The translations under genes and the position numbers were made by a program. Source: Allobrachymonas denitrificans DSM 15123 (lineage in GTDB: Bacteria > Pseudomonadota > Gammaproteobacteria > Burkholderiales > Burkholderiaceae_C). Taken from it: a stretch of DNA of 64,000 nt. Below the pieces are notes generated by a model. It saw nothing but the letters and a program-made list of their open reading frames with translations, was not told the DNA's origin and did no database searches. How positions within the stretch are numbered: the first letter of the stretch is position 1; each line of letters starts with the position of its first letter. Positions 49,099 to 57,708 of the stretch are shown in pieces. The DNA lies in assembly GCF_900110225.1 (NCBI RefSeq), contig NZ_FOCW01000004.1:1-64000 (forward strand), in the 5' to 3' direction.

Positions 49099-49401
49099 TC
49101 AGTGCTGGTGGTTTTCCAGATCCACCAGCGGACCGTCGGTGAACAGGAATTCCTTCAGGTACTTGGAAAACACCGGATCCTTGCGGCGGATCCATTCCAG
49201 CGTCATGGCGGCGTGTTCCTTTTCCTCGTCGCGGTTGTGTTCCAGCACCTTGCGCAGGTCCTGATCGCTGCAGGCATCGGCGCGCTGGTTGTACCAGTCG
49301 ACCGCTTCGAGCTCTTCCATCAGCGAGACGATGGCGCGGTGCATGTCGCGCGTTTCCTTGCTCAGTTCATTGACCGGTTCGTGATAGCCCACACTGGACA
49401 T
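49099..49401 (-). CDS. Ferritin-like protein of the encapsulated-ferritin (EncFtn) type, no shell gene nearby
   Basis: A 100-residue two-helix ferritin-like protein. HRAIVSLMEELEAVDWYNQR and HNRDEEKEHAAMTLEWIRR closely follow the EncFtn of Rhodospirillum rubrum, whose ferroxidase site forms between subunits from two Glu and a His of these helices. It ends at LENHQH, without the C-terminal cargo-loading peptide that EncFtn uses to enter encapsulin. No encapsulin gene is seen in the window. AGGAAACC precedes the ATG. Confidence 0.8.
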   Translation of the reverse strand: MSSVGYHEPVNELSKETRDMHRAIVSLMEELEAVDWYNQRADACSDQDLRKVLEHNRDEEKEHAAMTLEWIRRKDPVFSKYLKEFLFTDGPLVDLENHQH

Positions 49402-49453
49402 GGTTTCCTCCTGACTGGTTGCGATGGGGTGACATGCCCACTATAAACCAGAA

Positions 49454-50140
49454 TCAGCGTCGTGCCGGCTGTGGGGTTGGTATCCTGCTGGCGACAGGCA
49501 GGCGCTGCAGCTGCCGGTCGTGCAGGCGGGGCAGCAAGAGCAGCGCGCACAGTCCGCCCAGCAGGGCAAAGCCCATGTCGGATTGCGTGTCCCACGGATC
49601 ACCCTGGGTGCCGAGGAAGGCATCGGCTGCCTGGTCGGACAACAGGGCCACGCCCCACTCGATCAGTTCGTAGCAGGCGCTGATGGCCATGACCACGCAT
49701 AGCACCAGGAAGAAGCGCATGCGCGGGCCGCGTACATGGTTGCCGCGCAGCAGGATCTCGCGCGCGGCAACAGCAGGCACGAAGCCCTGCATGAAGTGCC
49801 CGATCTTGTCGTAAGGGTTGCGCTGCGTGCCCAGCCAGTCGCGCAGCCAGAAGCCGAATGGTGTTTCGGCATAGGTGTAGATGCCGCCGTAGATCAGCAC
49901 CAGACAGTGCAGAAAGGCCAGCACATACAGCAGCGTGGTGAGCGGATAGCGCCGGTGCGTGAAGGCCAGCAGCGGCAGCGCAATCATCACCGGCAGGGTT
50001 TCCAGCAGCCAGGTGGCCTTGTCGCCCGCCATCCAGCCCGAGATGGCAAGAATGGCCAGCAGGGCAAGCGCGGCCAGGCGCAGGGCCGGCAGGCGGGAAT
50101 CGGCAGCAGAGGTGGCAGGCATGGCTGCAGGATACGCCAT
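49454..50140 (-). CDS. DUF2238 membrane protein (YjdF-like)
   Basis: About 228 residues with six hydrophobic segments. The conserved family pattern is present: YDKIGHFMQGFVPAVAAREILL, CYELIEWGVALL and GTQGDPWDTQSDMGFALLGG. I prefer the ATG at 50140 over a GTG six codons upstream. Function is unknown. It is divergent from the 172-residue gene to the right across a spacer with a long inverted repeat. Confidence 0.82.
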   Translation of the reverse strand: MAYPAAMPATSAADSRLPALRLAALALLAILAISGWMAGDKATWLLETLPVMIALPLLAFTHRRYPLTTLLYVLAFLHCLVLIYGGIYTYAETPFGFWLRDWLGTQRNPYDKIGHFMQGFVPAVAAREILLRGNHVRGPRMRFFLVLCVVMAISACYELIEWGVALLSDQAADAFLGTQGDPWDTQSDMGFALLGGLCALLLLPRLHDRQLQRLPVASRIPTPQPARR

Positions 50141-50233
50141 TGGTGCGACTTGCGTCACGCAGGCTGGCAGCAGCTCGGGGTTTATTCTTACACCCGGAAA
50201 GCGCGGCTCTGCCTACAGTGAAACCGTGCCTGG

Positions 50234-50380
50234 AATCCTGGCGAAACACCTTGCAATCCCCGCGCCCTCCTGCGAGATGGACGTGACAAGGACGTGCTGC
50301 TGGCGGCTTGCCCTGCAAGGCGACAAAAGCCGTTCCCGCTCTGACAAGGGATGCTGCTTGCAAGGTGTTCTGCCAGGATT
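50234..50380. repeat. 23-bp inverted repeat enclosing 101 bp
   Basis: 50234-50256 (AATCCTGGCGAAACACCTTG...) is complementary to 50358-50380 at 21 of 23 positions. The enclosed 101 bp carry no gene. It lies in the divergent spacer between the DUF2238 gene and the 172-residue gene. Confidence 0.7.
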
Positions 50381-50421
50381 TCGCGCCATCTTCCTCCAGA
50401 ACAAGCAGAAAGGACGCGACC

Positions 50422-50940
50422 ATGGCCCTGAGCCTCACCCCCGAACAGCAGCAACTGCTGGCCTCCCTGCCCCACACCATCGGCTCGGCCATGGCGTTTG
50501 CCGGCAAGAGCGGCATTTTCGGTACCGGCAAGGAAATGTTCACCAACAGCAAGGCCTTGCTGGAGGGCATGCGCCTGTATCCCAACAACGAGCTGATCCG
50601 CTCCATCCTGCCCGATCCGCAAGCCGCCGACCGCAGCGCCGAGATTGCCGAAATGCGTGCCACGCGCGACTGGATGCAGAGCCGCATCCGCGACAAGCAG
50701 GTGAACTCGCAGGAGAAGCTGGTGGACATGGCGGTGGCCGATGCGAGCGAAGCCAACAACCTGCTGATGACGCTGGACCCTGCGGTGGCTGCCGAATACC
50801 GCCAGTGGGTGCTGGGTGCGGCCGAAAAGGTAGCGATGGCGTCCAGCGAAGGCGGTTTTCTGGGCTTTGGCGGCGAGCAGTTCAGCGAAGGTGAGCGCAA
50901 GCTGCTGGATCAGCTGAAGAACGCGCTGGGCGTGGGCTGA
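50422..50940 (+). CDS. Hypothetical cytoplasmic protein
   Basis: 172 residues, mostly helical, with no signal peptide or membrane segment. The N-terminus is LTPEQQQLLASLPHTIGSAMAFAGKSG; the C-terminus has a Gly/Phe turn (SSEGGFLGFGGEQFSEGE). AAAGGA precedes the ATG. I do not recognise the family. It is a single gene behind the 23-bp inverted repeat, with no functional context. Confidence 0.7.
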   Translation: MALSLTPEQQQLLASLPHTIGSAMAFAGKSGIFGTGKEMFTNSKALLEGMRLYPNNELIRSILPDPQAADRSAEIAEMRATRDWMQSRIRDKQVNSQEKLVDMAVADASEANNLLMTLDPAVAAEYRQWVLGAAEKVAMASSEGGFLGFGGEQFSEGERKLLDQLKNALGVG

Positions 50941-51055
50941 AGCAGGGACTTGCGTGCGGTGCCGCCCATGCAGTGCGGCCAGGCGATGGAGGAATCACGG
51001 CGCGTCCATGCGTCGTGATTCGGGAAGCCAGCGTCCCAAGGCGTGGCTTCGCGAT

Positions 51056-51071
51056 TGCTTCACGTGAAACA
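51056..51071. promoter_or_regulatory. parS site (15/16), right of the origin
   Basis: TGCTTCACGTGAAACA differs from parS consensus at one base. It is intergenic, about 10.6 kb to the right of the predicted oriC, whereas the other three sites lie 2-3 kb to its left. Confidence 0.85.
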
Positions 51072-51136
51072 TTGCCTGTTTTGCGGGCAATGGCGTTTGG
51101 CTACACTGGATGGTCACCGACTCGAAACACCTGCCC

Positions 51137-51724
51137 ATGTCCAAGCTCATTTTCATCTGCGGCCACGCCGGCACCGGCAAGACCACCCTGGCCAAGCGCC
51201 TGGTGCGTGAGCTGAACGAGGAAACCGCCGAATCCTTCTGCCTGCTGGACAAGGACACGCTGTACGGCAACTACTCCTCCTCGGTGATGGGCGTGCTCAC
51301 CGGCAACCCGAATGATCGCGACAGCCCGCTCTACCTGCAACACCTGCGCGATCCGGAATATGCCGGCCTGCTCGATACCGCGCGCGACAACCTGGATCTG
51401 GACTGCAATGTGTTTGTGGTCGGCCCGCTCTCGCGCGAGATCCGCGAGCACAAGCTGATCGATCGCGAGTGGCTGCGTGTGCCGGAGCAGACGGCGATCA
51501 GCATTGTCTGGGTGCATCTGCAGGAAGACGAAGCCCGCCGCCGCATCGAGAAGCGCGGCAACCCGAACGACCAGTGGAAGCTGGAACACTGGGACCAGTA
51601 CCGCACCCGCCTGTTCATGCCGCAGGCGCAGGAGTATCCCGAACTACGGCTGTACGACAACACCACCAGCGACGAGGCCCAGTACCAGCAACTCAAGCGC
51701 GAACTGTTTGACGGTTGCGACTGA
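51137..51724 (+). CDS. P-loop AAA-type kinase/ATPase
   Basis: 195 residues beginning MSKLIFICGHAGTGKTTLAK (Walker A GHAGTGKT). CLLDKDTLYG, VFVVGPLSREI and SIVWVHLQEDEARRRIEKRG follow, the layout of small P-loop kinases that phosphorylate metabolites or resemble zeta toxins. The last segment resembles the lid region of shikimate/gluconate kinases. The substrate is unknown. An in-frame ATG nine codons upstream (51110) is an alternative start. Confidence 0.8.
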   Translation: MSKLIFICGHAGTGKTTLAKRLVRELNEETAESFCLLDKDTLYGNYSSSVMGVLTGNPNDRDSPLYLQHLRDPEYAGLLDTARDNLDLDCNVFVVGPLSREIREHKLIDREWLRVPEQTAISIVWVHLQEDEARRRIEKRGNPNDQWKLEHWDQYRTRLFMPQAQEYPELRLYDNTTSDEAQYQQLKRELFDGCD

Positions 51725-51826
51725 AACACGGGCTTCCTGCCTACTTTGTCACGCGTTCCGGCTGACTGAGGCGGCCGGTTACCTTTTGATGCTGCACTGC
51801 AGCAAAACGGGGCGCACAATTCTTCC

Positions 51827-52810
51827 ATGAAGTTACTACAGAAAGCCAGAAGCATTCTGGGCGGCCTGCAGCGCCGGCTTGTCAAGCGCAAGCCCGTGCC
51901 TGCAGCAACGGCCCCGGAAGTGCCCGCCAAGGGCAGTTTCCGTCGCGGCCACCACGAAGAACCGGGCGTTGGCTCCAGCCATTACAAGTTGTATGTGCCG
52001 CCCGCCGCAGCCGAGGGCAAGCAGAAGCTGCCCCTAGTGGTGATGCTGCACGGCTGCACGCAGAACCCCGATGATTTTGCGCGCGGCACCGGCATGAACG
52101 AACTGGCGCGGGAAGAAGGGTTCTATGTGCTCTACCCGGAGCAGCCCGACAACCGCGGCCTGCAACGCTGCTGGAGCTGGTTTCAGCGCAACCACCAGCA
52201 GCCCAGCCGGGGCGAACCGGCGCTGATTGCCGGCATCACCCGCAAGATGCTGGACAAGCATGCCATCGACCCGGACCGCGTCTATATCGCCGGCCTGTCC
52301 GCCGGTGGTGCCATGGCGGCGCTGGTGTCGCGCCTGTACCCCGAACTGTTCGCGGCGCTGGGGGTATATGCCGGCATGGCTCCGGGCGCTGCCAGCGGCC
52401 TGTTTACCGCCATGATGGCCATGCGCCGTGGCGGGCGCAGCATCGTGTTTCCGTACACTGACGGCTGCGTGCCCATGATCAGTTTCCAGGGCGACCTGGA
52501 CAAGGTGGTGCACCCGAGCAATGCGCAGTACCTGATTGCCGCCTGTGTGGCACCGGACGCGGAGCTGGTCAGCAAGCGCTTCCGTGCCAACAACCGCGAT
52601 GTGACGCGCACCACCTACCGCAACGCCGAGGGCGAGGTGCTGGCCGAAAGCTGGCTGGTGCATGGCTGTGCGCACGCCTGGTGTGGTGGCCGCGCGGGAG
52701 GCAGCTATACCGATCCGCTGGGGCCGGATGCCACGGCCGAGATGGTGCGCTTCTTCCGGCAGCATGTGCGCAAGCCGGTCAGCGCGGTTGCTGAAGAAAT
52801 GGCGGCCTGA
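51827..52810 (+). CDS. PHB depolymerase-family esterase
   Basis: A 327-residue alpha/beta hydrolase of the esterase PHB-depolymerase family. VVMLHGCTQNPDDFARGTGMN supplies the oxyanion region; the nucleophile elbow is GLSAGGAMA; the His lies in HGCAHAW. There is no signal peptide, and a basic N-terminus (KARSILGGLQRRLVKRKPVP) resembles phasin-type granule binders, so it may act on intracellular polyhydroxyalkanoate or on feruloyl-type esters. The assignment beyond the family is inferred. Confidence 0.88.
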   Translation: MKLLQKARSILGGLQRRLVKRKPVPAATAPEVPAKGSFRRGHHEEPGVGSSHYKLYVPPAAAEGKQKLPLVVMLHGCTQNPDDFARGTGMNELAREEGFYVLYPEQPDNRGLQRCWSWFQRNHQQPSRGEPALIAGITRKMLDKHAIDPDRVYIAGLSAGGAMAALVSRLYPELFAALGVYAGMAPGAASGLFTAMMAMRRGGRSIVFPYTDGCVPMISFQGDLDKVVHPSNAQYLIAACVAPDAELVSKRFRANNRDVTRTTYRNAEGEVLAESWLVHGCAHAWCGGRAGGSYTDPLGPDATAEMVRFFRQHVRKPVSAVAEEMAA

Positions 52811-52934
52811 CGGGGTCTGACGCGGGTGCTAAGGCATCGGCAGGCTGGCCAGCCTCTGCAGGCCGTGCCTGGAAAGCAGTCAGTCCCTGTCTTGCGGCCC
52901 CCTGCCCGGTTTCGGGCCCCTGGCTTCGTCCGTA

Positions 52935-53516
52935 TCAGCCGCCGAACGGCGCCACGCCGATCCACCAGCGGTGCAGCCAGAAGGCAAAGGCCGCCCACAA
53001 CAGCGTGCCGATGACCACAGCCACAATGCTCGGCATCAGCTTGCCCTGCCCGTAGCTGATGGACTGTTCGCGGTCACGCTCGCGTGCGGCGCGGTAGTCC
53101 AGCACGGCCCAGAGCAGGAAGGCGCCAAACAGCACCAGATCGGCCGCCATGCCGTTGGCCAGCAGGTGGGCGAAGGCCCACAGCTTTACGCCCAGAATCA
53201 TGGGATGGCGCAGGCGTGCCTTGATGCTGTTGCTCGGCACATAGGCGGCCGTCAGCAGGATGAAGGAAAAAAGCGTCAGCAGGCTGGCGATGTGCCGCAT
53301 GGCCACGGGTGGTTGCCACAGCACTACCGGGTTGTAACGAGCCAGGCCGTAGCCCCAGATGATGAGCGCAAAGCCGATCAGGGAAACCAGGCTGTACAGG
53401 CCCTTCCAGGGCTTCTCGCCCAGGCGATGCAGCATCTGCGTGCGCCACGGTTCGGCCACGATGCGCACGGAATGCGGGCCCAGAAACAGAATCAGGCCCA
53501 GAATCAGGACGGTCAT
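52935..53516 (-). CDS. NnrU-family membrane protein
   Basis: 193 residues with about six hydrophobic segments. ILGLILFLGPHSVRIVAEPWR, the RHPMILGVKLWAFAHLLANG core and WAVLDYRAARERD match NnrU. NnrU is linked to nitric-oxide and denitrification gene sets in some bacteria, but the family is widespread and resembles isoprenylcysteine methyltransferase-like proteins. No denitrification genes are nearby. Confidence 0.88.
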   Translation of the reverse strand: MTVLILGLILFLGPHSVRIVAEPWRTQMLHRLGEKPWKGLYSLVSLIGFALIIWGYGLARYNPVVLWQPPVAMRHIASLLTLFSFILLTAAYVPSNSIKARLRHPMILGVKLWAFAHLLANGMAADLVLFGAFLLWAVLDYRAARERDREQSISYGQGKLMPSIVAVVIGTLLWAAFAFWLHRWWIGVAPFGG

Positions 53517-53839
53517 GCAAATACTCCCTGCTTGAAAAACGGCTGGAGCCATTATTGGCGCGTTCGGTGTCAGGGGCAAGGCAGTGGGCGTGAGCGTTTG
53601 GGAGTGCGGGTGGCATGCGCGCCGGCCGGGGGTGGACGCTCCATGATTCACGCCGGGGTTTGGGCGATGGGCGCTGCTGCGGATTGTCGGCCACGGGCTG
53701 CAGCAAGGTGCGCCCTATTCCCACAGGAGGATGGCCGGCGGCTGCCTAGACTGAATGCAGGTTGTGTTTTCCGTCGCGTCCGAATTTGCTTGCTGACACG
53801 AGGCGGAACGTACTGTTCCCCAACAACTAGGAGAACCCC
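53517..53839. other. 323-bp divergent spacer
   Basis: There is no gene. A small palindrome, GGAAC-GTACT-GTTCC (53805-53819), lies 20 bp before the lipoprotein start, and GGAGAACCCC is the ribosome-binding region of that gene. No clear promoter was assigned. Confidence 0.4.
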
Positions 53840-54202
53840 ATGAAACACTCGATCCTGCCCGCTGTGGCCTGTGCTGCCGTACTGACGCTGTCGGCCTGCA
53901 GCGAGGAAATCCGCGATACGGCACGCCCCGAAACGCCCGCCTCCACCAGCGAGGCACTGACGCGCGCGGTCAACGCTTCCGATGCCGTCGAGAACGCCCG
54001 CGTCAGCGCCGATCAGGCCGCTTCTGCTGCCCGCGATGCGGCGTCCCTGCCTGTACCCGGCACCGCTGATGACAAGGCAGCCGATGCCGTGAAACAGGCC
54101 GCCTCGGATGTGGTGAACGCCGCCAACAAGGCCGCCAGTGCCGCCGTGACGGCTGGTGAAAAGGCGGTGGAAGCGGCCAGCGCTGCGGCAAACAAGCAGT
54201 AA
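53840..54202 (+). CDS. Alanine-rich lipoprotein
   Basis: 120 residues. A signal peptide with the lipobox LTLSAC leads to a hydrophilic Ala/Asp/Lys-rich helical mature part with heptad-like spacing (AADAVKQAASDVVNAANKAASAA), reminiscent of Lpp or late-embryogenesis-type coiled coils. Function is unknown. It may bridge outer membrane and peptidoglycan; this is an inference from composition. Confidence 0.75.
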   Translation: MKHSILPAVACAAVLTLSACSEEIRDTARPETPASTSEALTRAVNASDAVENARVSADQAASAARDAASLPVPGTADDKAADAVKQAASDVVNAANKAASAAVTAGEKAVEAASAAANKQ

Positions 54203-54270
54203 GGCCGAGCTTGCCTACCCTTGCCAAGGCGGATCACCCGAAACGCCGGCACGGACCGTGAAGGCCGTAC

Positions 54271-55518
54271 TCAGCCCTCCATCTGCTGCCCGCGCGTTTC
54301 GCGCCCCAGCAGGATCACGCCGACCACACCGGCCACGATGGTGATGGCAAACAGCGCAAAGATGGCGCTGGTCGGCCAGCCCTGTGCGCCCAGGAAGGGA
54401 ATCGCCAGCGGCCCCAGAATGCCGCCCAGACGCCCGATGCCGGCAGCCGTGCCCACGCCACTTGCGCGGATGCCACCCGGATAGTTCTCGGGCGTATAGG
54501 CATACAGCGCGCCCCAGGCTCCCAGGTTGAAGAAGGACAGCAGAATGCCCGACACCAGCAGCGCCGTTTCGCTGCCCGCGTTGCCAAAGCTCCAGGCGCT
54601 GGCTGCCGTGCCGAGCAGATAGGTCACCAGCACGAACTTGCGCCCTGCCCGCTCGATCAGCCATGCTGCGGTGAAATAGCCCGGCAGCTGCGCCAGCGTC
54701 ATGATCAGCACGTATTCGAAGCTCTTGATCAGCGCAAAGCCCTTGGTCACCATCACGCTGGGCAGCCACAGGAACATGCCGTAGTAGGAGAACACCACGG
54801 TGAACCACAGCAGCCACAGCATGGCCGTGCTGCGGCGGTGCGGGGCAGACCAGAGCAGCGCCAGACGCTCCGTCCACGGTGGCACCGGCTTGCGACTGCC
54901 GGGGGCGGGCGCGTCATCGTCCAGTGTGCGGCGCAGGTAGAGCGCATACAGCGCCGGAATGGCGCCCAGCACCATGGCCACGCGCCAGCCGGTGTCCGGC
55001 TCGAACTGCGGCATCACGAAATAGGCAATCAGCGCGGCCAGCAGCCAGCCGACGGCCCAGAAACTCTCCAGCAGCACTACCACGCGCCCGCGCTCGTGCG
55101 CCGGCACACGCTCGGAGACATAGGTGGACGCCACCGGCAACTCGCCGCCCAGCCCGGCGCCGATCAGGAAGCGCAGCACCATCAGCACCGCCAGACTGGT
55201 GGCAAAGGCGCTCAGCCCGCTGGCAATCGAAAACAGCAGCAGCGTGGCGATGAACACGCGCCGCCGCCCAACCTTGTCGGCCCACATGCCAAAGGCCACG
55301 GCGCCCACGGCCATGCCGATGGAGTTGATGCTGCCCAGCCAGCCCATTTGCGCCGGCGTGAGTGACCAGCTCACCTTGAGCGCAGCCAGCACAAAGGCCA
55401 GCAGGCCCACGTCCATGGCATCGAACAGCCAGGCCGTGCCGGAAACGAACAGCAGACGGTTGCGGCTGAGCGGAACGGAATCGGGGCTGGCAGGGGTGGG
55501 CGCGGGTGCGGGCGTCAT
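54271..55518 (-). CDS. MFS transporter, metabolite:H+ symporter type
   Basis: 415 residues, 12 membrane segments. The loop motif ADKVGRRRVFIATLLLF and LRFLIGAGLGGELPVASTYVSE are typical of the sugar/aromatic-acid porter branch (NiaP/SV2-like). The start is the ATG at 55518. The YceI/NiaP relatives transport niacin or aromatic acids; the actual substrate is unknown. It converges on the alanine-rich lipoprotein gene. Confidence 0.85.
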   Translation of the reverse strand: MTPAPAPTPASPDSVPLSRNRLLFVSGTAWLFDAMDVGLLAFVLAALKVSWSLTPAQMGWLGSINSIGMAVGAVAFGMWADKVGRRRVFIATLLLFSIASGLSAFATSLAVLMVLRFLIGAGLGGELPVASTYVSERVPAHERGRVVVLLESFWAVGWLLAALIAYFVMPQFEPDTGWRVAMVLGAIPALYALYLRRTLDDDAPAPGSRKPVPPWTERLALLWSAPHRRSTAMLWLLWFTVVFSYYGMFLWLPSVMVTKGFALIKSFEYVLIMTLAQLPGYFTAAWLIERAGRKFVLVTYLLGTAASAWSFGNAGSETALLVSGILLSFFNLGAWGALYAYTPENYPGGIRASGVGTAAGIGRLGGILGPLAIPFLGAQGWPTSAIFALFAITIVAGVVGVILLGRETRGQQMEG

Positions 55519-55681
55519 GGCGGGCCTCTGGAACAAAAGCAGGCGGGTATGGCCGCACGATAGCGCCAAAAGCGCGGGCAGGTAATGGCCGGTGTCCTAC
55601 GCGATGCCAGGAAAAGACAAAAATGCGCCGGAACCGGTGTTTTGTGCAGCGGGTGCGGGGCGCGTCGCGCCCTCTTCTGCC

Positions 55682-56035
55682 TCAGGCCTTCTTCAGGAAC
55701 TCGGACTTGAGCATCATGCTGCCGTGCTCGGTCTTGCAATCCACATTGTGGCCGCCGGCGCCATCCACCAGGCGGATGCTCTTGATCTTGGTGCCCTTCT
55801 TGAGCGTGACAGAACTGCCCTTCACCTTCAGATCCTTCACCAGGATGACGGCATCGCCATCGGCCAGCGGCGTGCCATTGGCATCGAGCACGGCAGCAGC
55901 GGCTTCGTCGCCCTCTTCGGCCTGCGCCTGGGCCGGCCATTCGTGGCCGCAATCGGGGCAGATGAAGTTGTCGCCGTCGGGATAGGTGTTTTCAAGGCCG
56001 CATTGCGGGCAGGCGGGGATGGAGGAATCGGGCAT
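55682..56035 (-). CDS. yjdM: PhnA/YjdM zinc-ribbon protein
   Basis: 117 residues. An N-terminal zinc ribbon (CPQCGLENTYPDGDNFICPDCGHEW) is followed by a PhnA domain (DANGTPLADGDAVILVKDLKVKG and HNVDCKTEHGSMMLKSEFLKKA). It was once annotated as alkylphosphonate-related but is not a phosphonatase; the function is unresolved. No phn genes are nearby. Confidence 0.92.
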   Translation of the reverse strand: MPDSSIPACPQCGLENTYPDGDNFICPDCGHEWPAQAQAEEGDEAAAAVLDANGTPLADGDAVILVKDLKVKGSSVTLKKGTKIKSIRLVDGAGGHNVDCKTEHGSMMLKSEFLKKA

Positions 56036-56206
56036 CGGTGTGCTCTTGTAGGAATGTTGCGATGTCCTGAGTTTAGCCCGTGCTGCGGCCCGACTTTTTG
56101 ACCCGTTGCGGCGCGCTGCCCGATTGCCTTGCCGCGCACAGGGACACCGGCCCCTGGCCCGTGGAAATGGCGCATGATTGCCTTGATCCCATTAAGGAAC
56201 GTGAAC

Positions 56207-56896
56207 ATGGAAACCATTGGCAAGATCCGCGGCGTGTATGCCGGCAAGGCTGTGCCCTTCACCCGCCCCGGCACCTTCAGCGCCATCGACAAGCAGCCCG
56301 TAGCAGGCCCGGTGGCCGTGGGTACGGAAGGCCTGCAGTGTGATGAACAGGGCGACCGACGCGTGCATGGCGGGCCGGACAAGGCGGTGCATGTGTACGC
56401 CTGGCCCAACTATGCGCACTGGCGCACGCAGTTTCCGGACAACCGGCGCTTTGATGCTGCGCCGGCGTTTGGTGAAAACCTGAGTGTGGAGGGGGTGGAT
56501 GAAACCACGGTGTGTCTGGGCGACCAATGGCGCGTGGGCACGGTGCTGTTTGAAGTGAGCCAGGGACGGCAGCCGTGCTGGAAGCTGAACGACCGCTTTG
56601 GCATTGCCGACATGGCGCGCCGTGTGCAGGACAGTCTGCTGGCCGGTTGGTACCTGCGGGTGCTGGAGCCGGGAGAACTGCAGGCGGGGGATGACATCCG
56701 GCTGGTGCAGCGGCCGCATGGGGAGTGGAGTGTGGCTCGGGTGCTGGCGGTGATTCGAGACAGGCAATGCGAGCCCGCATTGATGCAGGAGCTGCTGGAG
56801 CTGGGATTGCCTGCTTCGTGGCAACGCCTGTTTGCACGGCGGCTGGAGGCGGGACAGGTGGAGGATTGGCAATCGCGGCTGGGTGAAGGGTCATAG
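56207..56896 (+). CDS. MOSC-domain protein (YiiM-like)
   Basis: 229 residues. The MOSC core is visible: GDRRVHGGPDKAVHVYAWPNYAHW, FGENLSVEGVDE and the Cys-bearing EVSQGRQPCWKL, the presumed molybdenum or sulfur-carrying Cys. A C-terminal three-helix domain follows, as in YiiM. YiiM reduces N-hydroxylated compounds such as 6-N-hydroxylaminopurine. The frame is open further upstream, but the ATG at 56207 has AAGGAAC before it. Confidence 0.88.
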   Translation: METIGKIRGVYAGKAVPFTRPGTFSAIDKQPVAGPVAVGTEGLQCDEQGDRRVHGGPDKAVHVYAWPNYAHWRTQFPDNRRFDAAPAFGENLSVEGVDETTVCLGDQWRVGTVLFEVSQGRQPCWKLNDRFGIADMARRVQDSLLAGWYLRVLEPGELQAGDDIRLVQRPHGEWSVARVLAVIRDRQCEPALMQELLELGLPASWQRLFARRLEAGQVEDWQSRLGEGS

Positions 56897-56924
56897 CCTG
56901 CAGCTGTCTGGAGATTCCGGATAA

Positions 56925-57458
56925 CTAGCGCGCCTTCAATACCATTTGGTTCTGGCTGATCTGCACATCAAACTGCCGCAAAAAGCTCTGCCCCAGCAAG
57001 CCCTCATCGGCGCTGTTGGCGGTGACCCCGACGCCAAGCCGCACCGTGGCAGCCAGCGATCCAACACGCACTGGCACATCGCGCAGAATGCGCCCTTCCC
57101 GCTCTCCGTTGGCAGTCTGGAACACCGCCAGCGTGCCTCCCTGCAGCCTGGCCTGCTCTGCAAAAGCATCAGTCACGCTGACCATGCTGGCGCCCGTATC
57201 CACCAGAAAGCGTACCGGGTGGCCGTTGATTTCGCCATCGACATGAAAGTGGCCATCCGGTCCACGTGGAATGACCAGCTCGCCCGTGGTGCTGGTGTAG
57301 GACTTGAAACGCTCTGCCTGGCGGGATTGGTAGGCATCAAAGCCGAAATACAGCGTTGCCAGCAGGGCCAGCCAGAACAGCAGCACGCCCAGCGCGCCAC
57401 GCCGAGCGGTGCGCGCGACGGAAGCGTTTTCGCTTTGGGACAACTGAGAACGCAGCAT
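56925..57458 (-). CDS. Membrane-anchored retropepsin-like aspartic protease
   Basis: 177 residues. One N-terminal membrane helix (GALGVLLFWLALLATLYFGF) leads to a periplasmic clan AA protease domain with the catalytic motif FLVDTGASMVSVTD and the flap/hydrophobic-hydrophobic-Gly end DEGLLGQSFLRQFDV. This is the TIGR02281-type family, with one catalytic Asp per subunit, so it acts as a dimer. The substrate is unknown. Confidence 0.88.
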   Translation of the reverse strand: MLRSQLSQSENASVARTARRGALGVLLFWLALLATLYFGFDAYQSRQAERFKSYTSTTGELVIPRGPDGHFHVDGEINGHPVRFLVDTGASMVSVTDAFAEQARLQGGTLAVFQTANGEREGRILRDVPVRVGSLAATVRLGVGVTANSADEGLLGQSFLRQFDVQISQNQMVLKAR

Positions 57459-57563
57459 AGGGGAATCGGGTAGTTAGAAAGTTCACTCACATGATTCTAT
57501 TGAGTAATTTGAGTCGTGTGAGCTGCTGGATCGCAAGCTATCTTGAAAGTGCAAGAATCCCTT

Positions 57564-57680
57564 ATGTCGTAAAAAACTCAATTTATCGACATATCGAACC
57601 GATCATGTCGACATGGGCGACATGACGTGATAACGTGTACTAAAAATAAGAAAACGTCGACATGAAATCCGATCATGTCG
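57564..57680. promoter_or_regulatory. Cluster of ATGTCG/CGACAT operator-like motifs before the fic gene
   Basis: In 117 bp, CGACAT or its complement ATGTCG begins at 57564, 57587, 57605, 57609, 57618, 57658 and 57675. ATGTCGACAT (57605-57614) is a full palindrome, and CCGATCATGTCG occurs twice (57599 and 57669). The cluster ends about 30 bp before the Fic start, so it overlaps the likely promoter. Confidence 0.65.
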
Positions 57681-57708
57681 CAACCAACACCTTATCGAGC
57701 GTTGAGCC

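Noticed and set aside
48152-50158. Encapsulin operon around the EncFtn homologue
   Set aside because: Neighbouring genes encode a Spy-like protein, DUF2788 and DUF2238 membrane proteins; none has shell-protein length or pattern.
57257-57273. Fifth parS-like site (TCCACGTGGA)
   Set aside because: Only the central CCACGTGG core fits; the outer bases do not match the parS consensus.
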